32,649 nucleotides of DNA from Oscillospiraceae bacterium. GTDB lineage: Bacteria > Bacillota > Clostridia > Oscillospirales > Oscillospiraceae. A program made the position numbers and the translations under genes. Position 1 is the first letter of the stretch. Every line of letters begins with the position of its first letter. This document shows, in pieces, positions 1-6,910 of this stretch. Where the stretch lies: assembly GCA_017440065.1 (NCBI GenBank), contig JAFSHY010000144.1, forward strand, positions 1 through 32,649, written 5' to 3'. The notes under the pieces were generated by a model, which was not told the DNA's origin, did not search any database, and saw only the letters and a program-made list of their open reading frames with translations.

Positions 1-727
1 CAAGGACGCCATCCTTGGTATTTCCGTCCGCGTTGAGCTTTCTGAGCGCTGCCGTCAGATATTCGATCTTATAATCAAGGTCGTCGCTGGTACCCAGCTG
101 CACCTCATACTGCCCGCCGTACTGCACCAGAATGTTATGTGTCTGCGACACATCGATGGCGGAGGTTTCCCGCGCAAGATCATACTGCACCAGCAGCTGC
201 ATCAGCTTGATGGCCACGGTGCGCTTCTGGCTCTCGCCGGAGATGGACGAACCGATCTGGGGCGCCGCCAGCACCATGCCCGTCACATTGGGATAGTCCG
301 GCGCATGGACGGCTTCGATCTGTTCCAAAATCATGCCGTCCGGAGAGATCAGATACCAGGATTGATCTCTTGCCTCAATGGCAAAGGTAATGTCCGATTC
401 CGTGATCAGGATCTCTACCGTGCCCGGCAGCACCCGTTCAATATGCACGCTGCTGACATAAGGCAGCGTGGAGCGAATCATACTGGCCGCGTTGGCTTTC
501 TGAATCGTAACCATATTATCGCCGGGGCTGATGCCGGAGGCATCGGCTACTTCCGTGGCAGTATACAGATGATTGCCGCGGACAACGATCTGCTCCACCT
601 GGAAGAAGAGCGTCATGCAGCAGGCCACAGCCAGCGCCACGGCCGCCATGGTCAGCATCCGCACCCAAAAACCTGTCCGCGGACGGGAAGCAGAGGGTCT
701 TCTGTTTTCATGCTTTTGTCTTTTCAT
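1..727 (-). CDS. ftsQ: Cell division protein FtsQ/DivIB, C-terminus cut by window edge
   Basis: This is a bitopic membrane protein of the divisome that works with FtsL and FtsB/DivIC to control septal peptidoglycan synthesis. About 242 codons are present and the 3' end lies beyond base 1. A basic cytoplasmic tail (residues 1-19) is followed by one membrane helix (about 20-41). A POTRA-like domain (about 43-112) comes next, beginning VEQIVVRGNHLYTATEV, and then the DivIB/FtsQ beta domain. The ATG at 727 lies inside the 3' end of murG (20-base overlap) with a GGAGGAG ribosome site four bases upstream, so it is translationally coupled to murG. The call rests on topology, POTRA-type sequence and its place after murG in the dcw cluster. 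Sequence conservation in this family is low. Confidence 0.85.
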   Translation of the reverse strand, partial: MKRQKHENRRPSASRPRTGFWVRMLTMAAVALAVACCMTLFFQVEQIVVRGNHLYTATEVADASGISPGDNMVTIQKANAASMIRSTLPYVSSVHIERVLPGTVEILITESDITFAIEARDQSWYLISPDGMILEQIEAVHAPDYPNVTGMVLAAPQIGSSISGESQKRTVAIKLMQLLVQYDLARETSAIDVSQTHNILVQYGGQYEVQLGTSDDLDYKIEYLTAALRKLNADGNTKDGVL

Positions 728-1850
728 GCTTCTCCTCCACGGTCTTCAGGATCAGATCGTAAATGCGCTCCGCGGAATCCAGAACCGCCGCTGCTCTGGC
801 AGCCTGTCCCATCTGCGCGGCACGTCTTTCATCGGAAAGGATGGCCTTTGCCGTTTCATAGAGCACGCGGCCGCTGGATTCCGATTCCCGAATGACCACT
901 GCGCCGCCCCGCTGCTCCAGAATGCGGGCGTTTTTCTCCTGATGGTTGTCCGTCACATTGGGCGAAGGAACGATAATGGCGGGAGTACCCGAGGCCGCGA
1001 TCTCATTGAGAGAGGATGCTCCCGCGCGGGAGATCACAAGGTCGGCTGCCACCATCAGTTCCGGCATATTGTAGATATATTCCTTCAGTTCGATCTGCGG
1101 ATGACGTTCCAGCTCCACACCGGCATCTTCGACCTCCTGCGGCATCCAGCCCCAGGCACCTGCGCCTGTGGCATGGACATGGCAGAAGGGATCTTCTTCA
1201 GCTTCCAGGCGGAGGAATTCCACCATCTGACGGTTCATATCGCGGGCGCCGAGGCTGCCCCAAGAGGACACCACCAGCTTTTTACCGGCATAGCCCAGCT
1301 TTTCTTTCATGGCATCCTTTTCACCATGGACGAATTCGGAACGTACCGGCATGCCCACCACGACCACACGGTCGCGGTTCTTATAATGCTTTGCGCTTTC
1401 TTCGAAGGCGACCATGATCTTATCCACATGATCCGCCACCATTTTGGTGGTGAGACCGGGAACGGCATTGGCTTCGTGCACCAGCGTGGCAATGCCCATC
1501 TTCGCGCCCTGCTTCATAGCAGGGAAGCTGGCATAGCCGCCCATGCCGACCACGACATCGGCATCAAATTCCCGGATGTACTTTCTTGCCGTAGCGGCGG
1601 AGGCAAAGACATTTTTGACTGCCACTACATTGTGAAGAATGTTCTTCGGGGTCAGCTTCCGCTGGAAATTGGAGATCGTTACCGTTTTCAGTTCAAAGCC
1701 TTCTCTCGGCACAAGACGTTCTTCCATACCGCCCTTGGCACCAATGAAAAGGATGTTGCAATCCTTCATGCGTTCCCGGAACATTTTTGCCAACGCAATG
1801 GCGGGGTTGATATGGCCGGCGGTACCGCCGCAAGTAAAGATAATATTCAC
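708..1850 (-). CDS. murG: UDP-GlcNAc:lipid I N-acetylglucosaminyltransferase MurG
   Basis: MurG converts lipid I to lipid II at the inner face of the membrane (GT28 family). The 380 residues match the usual length. The N-terminal loop GGTAGHINP (8-16) and the donor-binding segment RAGASSLNEIAA followed by DNHQEKNA are classic MurG signatures, as is the loop GMGGYASFP. I chose the GTG at 1850 because GGAGGAG lies five bases upstream and the protein then begins with the family-typical NIIFTCGG; an in-frame opening further upstream would overlap ftsW. One oddity: the loop normally read as GGSxGA is here SWGSLGA, with tryptophan replacing the first glycine. It lies 16 bases after ftsW and overlaps ftsQ. 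Confidence 0.96.
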   Translation of the reverse strand: MNIIFTCGGTAGHINPAIALAKMFRERMKDCNILFIGAKGGMEERLVPREGFELKTVTISNFQRKLTPKNILHNVVAVKNVFASAATARKYIREFDADVVVGMGGYASFPAMKQGAKMGIATLVHEANAVPGLTTKMVADHVDKIMVAFEESAKHYKNRDRVVVVGMPVRSEFVHGEKDAMKEKLGYAGKKLVVSSWGSLGARDMNRQMVEFLRLEAEEDPFCHVHATGAGAWGWMPQEVEDAGVELERHPQIELKEYIYNMPELMVAADLVISRAGASSLNEIAASGTPAIIVPSPNVTDNHQEKNARILEQRGGAVVIRESESSGRVLYETAKAILSDERRAAQMGQAARAAAVLDSAERIYDLILKTVEEKHEKTKA

Positions 1851-1866
1851 GGAAACTCCTCCAAAA

Positions 1867-3006
1867 TCATTCTGTTTCTGATTGCGTGCCGTACCGCGAG
1901 ATACTGAGCACGATCCCCATTTCCGCCAGCTGCAGTACCAGAGCCGTGCCGCCATAGGAGAAAAACGGGAGAGAAATGCCGGTAGACGGCAGAAAATTCG
2001 TGACTACGCCGATGTTTAAAAACACCTGCAGTGCCAAAAGTGTGGTCATGCCCGCCGCGACCATGGCACCGAAGCGGTCGCGGGCATGCATGGCGATCCA
2101 GTAGCCGCGGATCACCAGCAGCATAAAGAGCAGCAGCACAAGGAACGCGCCTGCCAGCCCCAGCTCCTCGCAGACGATAGCGAAGAGATAGTCATTTTCC
2201 GGCTCGGGAAGATAGAGATACTTCTGTCTGCTTCTGCCCAGACCGAGGCCGAACAGACCGCCGGAACCGATGGCATAGAGGGACTGAATGATCTGATACC
2301 CCTCATCCCGCGGATAGAGGAAGGGATCGCGCCATGCCATGATGCGGTCACCGGCATAGCCCTTGGTGGAAAGATAGACCGCCACCAGCAGGATCCCCGC
2401 CGCGGCGCCCAGCAAAAACCAGCGCAGCCGCGTCCCGCCGAGAAACATCATGGCAGCGCCCGTCAGAAGGATAATGACCGTGGCGGACATATGCGGCTCA
2501 AGGTACAGCAGCACGGCGATCACGGCAAGGATCGCGGCAAACGGCAGGACACCGTAGCGAAAGGTCTTCATTTTATCGCGGAACACGGACATCATGGCCG
2601 AAAAGGACAGCACCACACCCAGCTTGGCAAATTCCGAGGGCTGAAATTCCACACCGATGCGGATCCAACGTCGGGCGCCATTGTGAGATACGCCGATCCC
2701 GGGGATCGCCACCGCGATCAGCAGCAGGATCGCGCCGCCCAGGATCCAGAACGCAAAGACCCGCCAAAACTGATAATTCATCCTCCCGACCAGCAGCATC
2801 GCCGAAATACCGATGGCGGCAAATACCGACTGACGGAAAAAGTAATACGTAGGCGGAAGGCCGTCATGGATGGCAGATGCATAGCTGGCGGAAAACAGCA
2901 TAACGAGGCCCACCAGCACCAGCAGCAGCGTCAGGATCAGATACGGGATATCGGCATAGCCGATACGCGTTTCCCTGCCCGTTCGGACATCATGTTCAAG
3001 TTCCAC
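1867..3006 (-). CDS. ftsW: SEDS-family peptidoglycan glycosyltransferase FtsW (SpoVE-like)
   Basis: This is a multispanning membrane protein that polymerises lipid II at the division septum, working with its partner class B PBP (FtsI, encoded upstream in this operon). The 379 residues contain the SEDS signatures QSLYAIGSGGLFGLGLGRSRQK and PENDYLFAIVCEELG; the aspartate in the latter matches the catalytic Asp known in FtsW/RodA. The C-terminus ends with the typical FSYGGTALVLQLAEMGIVLSISR. The start is a GTG at 3006 with an AGGAGG site (3015-3020) eight bases upstream. That site lies entirely inside a 15-bp hairpin (3012-3050), so translation may be gated. FtsW and SpoVE cannot be separated from sequence alone; position in the vegetative cluster favours FtsW. 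Confidence 0.93.
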   Translation of the reverse strand: MELEHDVRTGRETRIGYADIPYLILTLLLVLVGLVMLFSASYASAIHDGLPPTYYFFRQSVFAAIGISAMLLVGRMNYQFWRVFAFWILGGAILLLIAVAIPGIGVSHNGARRWIRIGVEFQPSEFAKLGVVLSFSAMMSVFRDKMKTFRYGVLPFAAILAVIAVLLYLEPHMSATVIILLTGAAMMFLGGTRLRWFLLGAAAGILLVAVYLSTKGYAGDRIMAWRDPFLYPRDEGYQIIQSLYAIGSGGLFGLGLGRSRQKYLYLPEPENDYLFAIVCEELGLAGAFLVLLLFMLLVIRGYWIAMHARDRFGAMVAAGMTTLLALQVFLNIGVVTNFLPSTGISLPFFSYGGTALVLQLAEMGIVLSISRYGTQSETE

Positions 3007-3055
3007 AAGCGCCGCCTCCTCTCATACTAATCATTGTATGAGAGGGGCGGAGCAT
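2996..3055 (-). CDS. Possible 19-residue leader peptide ORF before ftsW
   Basis: A short frame begins at an ATG (3055) 13 bases after the mraY stop and has AGGA five bases upstream. It encodes MLRPSHTMISMRGGGACGT and stops at TGA 2996-2998, eleven bases inside ftsW in another frame. Its codons run right through the hairpin that hides the ftsW ribosome site, so a ribosome translating it would melt that structure. The peptide resembles no family I know. Its spacing fits the tight operon, but a frame this short could arise by chance. Confidence 0.35.
   Translation of the reverse strand: MLRPSHTMISMRGGGACGT
3012..3050 (-). promoter_or_regulatory. Hairpin sequestering the ftsW ribosome-binding site
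   Basis: On the minus-strand RNA, CCGCCCCUCUCAUAC pairs with GUAUGAGAGG-A-GGCGG: 15 base pairs with one bulged A and an 8-base loop. The 3' arm contains the whole AGGAGG site used by ftsW, and the GTG start lies five bases beyond the stem. No U-run follows on this strand, so it is not an intrinsic terminator for mraY. Confidence 0.7.
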
Positions 3056-3068
3056 TTTTTCCTGTTTT

Positions 3069-4049
3069 TTAGAATCTGCCGGCAATGCCGAACCAAGCCA
3101 GCACACAAAGCAGGGCGGTAGCACCGGAGAACACGAAGAAGATCTTCTTTTCCTTCCAGCCGCACATTTCAAAGTGATGATGGATGGGGGTCATCTTGAA
3201 GATACGCTTGCCGTGGGTGAGCTTGAAATAAGTCACCTGCATGATGACGGAAAGCGTTTCCATGATATAAACAAGACCCACAACGATCAGGATCAGAGGC
3301 ATATCCAGCGCGAACGCCATGCCGCAGACGGCGCCGCCGAGGAACAGAGAGCCGGTATCGCCCATGAACACCTTGGCGGGATGGAAATTATAGCAAAGGA
3401 AGGCGAACAGGCCGCCCAGCAGTGCCGCGGGGAAGAGCGCCAGATCCATCTTGCCGGAAGCGGTGCAGACCACCAGGAAGAACACCATCACGGGAATGGT
3501 CACACCGGTGGCAAGGCCGTCGATGCCGTCCGTCAGATTGACCGCGTTGACGCAGCCGATGATGACAAACATGGCAAAGAGCAGATACACGATCCAGTTG
3601 ATCTCAAAGGATACATGGAAGAACGGGATATAGACGGAATTGGTCAGACTGCCCGTCCAGCGCAGCGCCAGCAGATAAAGGGCCGCGGCAACCAGCTGCA
3701 GGATCAGCTTCTGCAGGGCGGTCAGACCCAAATTGCGCTTGTATTTGACCTTAAAATAGTCATCCACAAAGCCGATGGCGCCGAACACCAGCGAGAACAG
3801 AAGCACAAACAGATGCTCGTAAACACCGCGCATCAGACCACCGATGCCGGTGATGACGCAGAGCAGCGCAGCACCGATGAAGATCACGCCGCCGATGGTG
3901 GGCGTGCCTGCCTTGATATTGTGCCAGCTAGGGCCGATCTCACGGATGGACTGGCCGGCCTTCAGCGCGCGCAGAAGCGGGATAAAGACCTTTCCCAAAA
4001 TCAGTCCGGCAACAAACGCGCCGATGACTGTGATCAGAATCCACTGCAT
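3069..4049 (-). CDS. mraY: Phospho-N-acetylmuramoyl-pentapeptide transferase MraY
   Basis: MraY transfers phospho-MurNAc-pentapeptide from the UDP precursor to undecaprenyl phosphate, making lipid I at the inner membrane face. The 326 residues are largely hydrophobic helices, as expected for the ten-helix family. Diagnostic motifs are present: DDYFKVKYKRNLGLTALQK (the double aspartate), NAVNLTDGIDGLATG, FMGDTGSLFLGG and PIHHHFEMCGWKE (the histidine triplet). I chose the ATG at 4049, preceded by GGGAGG at proper spacing; the upstream in-frame region is antisense-like and lies within murF. It begins 16 bases after murF. The next cistron in most Firmicutes would be murD, but here it is ftsW. Confidence 0.97.
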   Translation of the reverse strand: MQWILITVIGAFVAGLILGKVFIPLLRALKAGQSIREIGPSWHNIKAGTPTIGGVIFIGAALLCVITGIGGLMRGVYEHLFVLLFSLVFGAIGFVDDYFKVKYKRNLGLTALQKLILQLVAAALYLLALRWTGSLTNSVYIPFFHVSFEINWIVYLLFAMFVIIGCVNAVNLTDGIDGLATGVTIPVMVFFLVVCTASGKMDLALFPAALLGGLFAFLCYNFHPAKVFMGDTGSLFLGGAVCGMAFALDMPLILIVVGLVYIMETLSVIMQVTYFKLTHGKRIFKMTPIHHHFEMCGWKEKKIFFVFSGATALLCVLAWFGIAGRF

Positions 4050-4065
4050 ATGTATATCCTCCCAA

Positions 4066-5436
4066 TTACTCTCTCTCAAGGAACAGATGCAGCACATGCT
4101 CCATCCGCATACCGCGGCTGCCCTTAAAGAGCAGAAGGTCGCCGGGTTTCGCGCGGTTGCGCAGCATCTTCGCCATCTGCTCATGGCTGTCAAAATGATA
4201 GACGCAGTTGGCGGGCATACCGCCGGTGATGGCGCCGGTCACCATACGCTCGGCATTGGAGCCGTAGGCAAAGAAGAGATCGGCGCAGTTGGCCACCTGA
4301 CGGCCGACTTTATAATGCTCTGCCATGGAGCAGTTGCCCAGCTCCAGCATATCGCCCAGCACGGCGATCCTTCTGCCGCTGCAGGTGTATTCCGCCAGCA
4401 CGGTCAGAGCGGCTTCCATCGATTCGGGGCCTGCGTTGTAGCAATCCTCGATGATCGTCATTTTCTTTTCTTCATAGATCTTCTGGCGCATGCCCGTGTT
4501 GTGGAAATTGGCCAGCGCGTTCTGCATCTTGGCAGGCGCAACGTCCGCCAGAATACCGACGGCCAGCGCAGCCAGCGCGTTATAAACCGTATGTCTGCCG
4601 GGCACGGGTACATAGACCTCAAAATCCGACCGCATGCCGTCCACATGGAAGCTGATGCCCTCATTGTGGGGAATGATATCCCGCGCCAGCAAGTCGCATT
4701 CGGGATTGTCCATGCCAAAGTAGTAGGTCTTCTGCGGCAGCTTACCTTTCAGGTTCCACAGGAGCGGCTCATCGCCGTTGAGCAGCAGGATACCGTTGGG
4801 CGCAAGGCCCTCCACGATCTCCATTTTTGCCTTCAGAATGCCTTCACGGCTGCCGAGATGCTCGATATGGGCAACGCCAATATTGGTGATGACCGCCACA
4901 TTGGGTTTGGCGATATTCGTCAGATAGGACATTTCGCCAAAGTGGTTCATGCCCATTTCCAGAATGGCGCACTGGCAATCCTCATCGATGCCGAGGATGG
5001 TCTGCGGCAGACCGATATGGTTGTTGAAATTGCCGTCCGTCTTGGCAGTACGATAGCCCTTTTCCATGACGGAAGCGATCATTTCCTTGCTGGTGGTCTT
5101 ACCGACGCTGCCGGTCACGCCCACCACGATCATGCTGAGCGTATCGCGGTAATGCCTTGCGATGTCGCCATAGGCTTTCAGCGTGTCCTTCACATAGACC
5201 ACAGGGATCTCTTCGTCCTCCAGCGGACGGTCCGAAAGCGTAGCGGCGCAGTTCAGCATAGCGGAAGAAATGTAGTTATGGCCGTCCGAATTCTCACCGA
5301 TCAGCGGAACAAACAGCTGGCCGACCTTGGCATTGCGGGAATCGGTGGTGGCGCCAAAGATCATCACGTTTTCAAATTCGGGATCTACGGTACCGCCTGT
5401 CCATTCCGCGATCTGCCGCAGCGTTACTTCAATCAT
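4066..5436 (-). CDS. murF: UDP-MurNAc-tripeptide:D-Ala-D-Ala ligase MurF
   Basis: MurF adds the D-Ala-D-Ala dipeptide to UDP-MurNAc-tripeptide in the cytoplasm, using ATP. The 456 residues match family length. The Mur-ligase P-loop GVTGSVGKTT is at 106-115, and the later segments FNNHIGLPQTIL, EMGMNHFGEMSYL and DCYNAGPESMEAAL are typical of MurF. The ATG at 5436 overlaps the murE stop codon as ATGA, implying translational coupling. Its neighbour order murE-murF-mraY is the conserved dcw arrangement. Confidence 0.97.
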   Translation of the reverse strand: MIEVTLRQIAEWTGGTVDPEFENVMIFGATTDSRNAKVGQLFVPLIGENSDGHNYISSAMLNCAATLSDRPLEDEEIPVVYVKDTLKAYGDIARHYRDTLSMIVVGVTGSVGKTTSKEMIASVMEKGYRTAKTDGNFNNHIGLPQTILGIDEDCQCAILEMGMNHFGEMSYLTNIAKPNVAVITNIGVAHIEHLGSREGILKAKMEIVEGLAPNGILLLNGDEPLLWNLKGKLPQKTYYFGMDNPECDLLARDIIPHNEGISFHVDGMRSDFEVYVPVPGRHTVYNALAALAVGILADVAPAKMQNALANFHNTGMRQKIYEEKKMTIIEDCYNAGPESMEAALTVLAEYTCSGRRIAVLGDMLELGNCSMAEHYKVGRQVANCADLFFAYGSNAERMVTGAITGGMPANCVYHFDSHEQMAKMLRNRAKPGDLLLFKGSRGMRMEHVLHLFLERE

Positions 5437-6893
5437 ACGTTCCGAGCCTCCATTTCCAGCAGGTGGGCTGCCACCTCTTCTCTTTCGTCCAGATGGAAAT
5501 TGGTCTTGCCGATGGTCTGATAGGTTTCGTGACCCTTACCGGCCAGCACGATAATATCGTCCTTTTCCGCGTGATCCATTGCCCAGCGAATGGCAGCACG
5601 GCGGTTTTCTTCCACATAGTAGGGCGTTTTTGTTCCTTCCGCGCCGACAAGGATATCCTGCAGAATGGCATAGGGATCCTCCGTGCGGGGATTATCGGAT
5701 GTGAACACCACAAAATCCGCGTTGTCCACACCGATCTTGCCCATGATGGGGCGCTTCAGCGGGTCACGGTCACCGCCGCAGCCAAAGACGGCAATGACGC
5801 GTCCCTTGCAGAAGCGGCGGACGGAGCGCAGGATATTTTCCAGCGCGTCGGGGGTATGGGCATAGTCGATCAGAACGGTGAAGGGCGTCGTGGGGGTGGG
5901 AACCACCTCGATGCGGCCCTTGACGCCCCTGGCGGTCTTCAGCGCTTCCGCCACATCCGACAGCGGAATGCCGAGGCTGACCGCGCAGCCGATGACGGTC
6001 AGCGCGTTGGAAACGGTGAATTCGCCGGGAATGCCGATGGAAACATGCGCAGTTTCTTCGCCGAAGCAGACGTCCATTTCCGTACTTTCGGCATGGAGCG
6101 TGATGTTCGAGGCGGTCAGATCCGCAACTTTCGAGGCAGAGGCGGTAACAACCTTACAGGAAGCTTCTTCGATCATCTTTGCCGCGGCAGCATCATCGAG
6201 ATTGAAAATGCCGGTATCGCAGCGGCGGAACAGGATGGATTTGGCAAGGCGGTACTCTTCCATGTTCTTGTGGAAATCCAGATGATCCTCCGTCAGATTG
6301 GTAAAGGCCGCCACACGGAACTGCACGCAGTCCACGCGGCTTAAGTACAGCGCATGAGAGGAAACCTCCATCACCACATGGGTGCAGCCCGCATCGCGCA
6401 TCTGCGCGAAAAGCCTCTGGACTTCAAAGCTTTCGGGCGTGGTGCGCTCCGTGGGGATGACGTCGCTGCCGATCATATTCTGAATGGTGCCGATCAGCCC
6501 CACCTTCGCGCCGACGGTTTTCTCCAGCACGTCCTTGAGGATGACCGTAACGGAGGTCTTGCCGTTGGTGCCGGTGATACCGATCATCGTCATGCTGTCC
6601 GCGGGGTGACCGAACCAGTTGGCACCTACCACGGCCAGCGCGGGTCTGGTGGCCGCGATGCGGACATAGGGAATGTCCGTCTGCGGCACCTGCTCGCAGA
6701 GCACCACCGCGGCGCCCTTCTGCGCCGCCATGGGAATATAGAGATGGCCGTCCGTTTCGTAGCCGGTGATGGCCACGAACAGATCGCCGGGCTGTGTTTT
6801 TCTGGAATCATAGCTGACACCGGTGATCTCCAGATCCATGGAGGCCGTGGCTTCCAGAATCTCGATCCCCTGCAGAAGTTCATAAAGCTTCAT
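5433..6893 (-). CDS. murE: UDP-MurNAc-dipeptide ligase MurE, predicted meso-diaminopimelate type
   Basis: MurE adds the third residue of the stem peptide to UDP-MurNAc-L-Ala-D-Glu in the cytoplasm. The 486 residues carry the P-loop GITGTNGKTS (105-114), TTPESFEVQ (151-159), the lysine in YRLAKSILF (K218, matching the carbamylated Lys of the family), DYAHTPDALENIL and the specificity motif DNPR (400-403). DNPR is the established mark of meso-DAP-adding enzymes, whereas Lys-adding enzymes differ there, so the cell wall is predicted to be DAP-type. It lies 17 bases after ftsI and overlaps murF by four bases. Confidence 0.96.
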   Translation of the reverse strand: MKLYELLQGIEILEATASMDLEITGVSYDSRKTQPGDLFVAITGYETDGHLYIPMAAQKGAAVVLCEQVPQTDIPYVRIAATRPALAVVGANWFGHPADSMTMIGITGTNGKTSVTVILKDVLEKTVGAKVGLIGTIQNMIGSDVIPTERTTPESFEVQRLFAQMRDAGCTHVVMEVSSHALYLSRVDCVQFRVAAFTNLTEDHLDFHKNMEEYRLAKSILFRRCDTGIFNLDDAAAAKMIEEASCKVVTASASKVADLTASNITLHAESTEMDVCFGEETAHVSIGIPGEFTVSNALTVIGCAVSLGIPLSDVAEALKTARGVKGRIEVVPTPTTPFTVLIDYAHTPDALENILRSVRRFCKGRVIAVFGCGGDRDPLKRPIMGKIGVDNADFVVFTSDNPRTEDPYAILQDILVGAEGTKTPYYVEENRRAAIRWAMDHAEKDDIIVLAGKGHETYQTIGKTNFHLDEREEVAAHLLEMEARNV

Positions 6894-6910
6894 ACTGTTC
6901 GCTCCTAATT

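Noticed and set aside
573..1907. Long + strand open frame opposite murG
   Set aside because: It is antisense to a clearly recognised gene, is rich in His/Arg as mirrored GC-rich codons produce, and has no ribosome site or family resemblance.
3018..3060. Intrinsic terminator at the mraY-ftsW hairpin
   Set aside because: The T-run follows the stem only on the + strand, where there is no upstream gene; on the operon strand no U-run follows.
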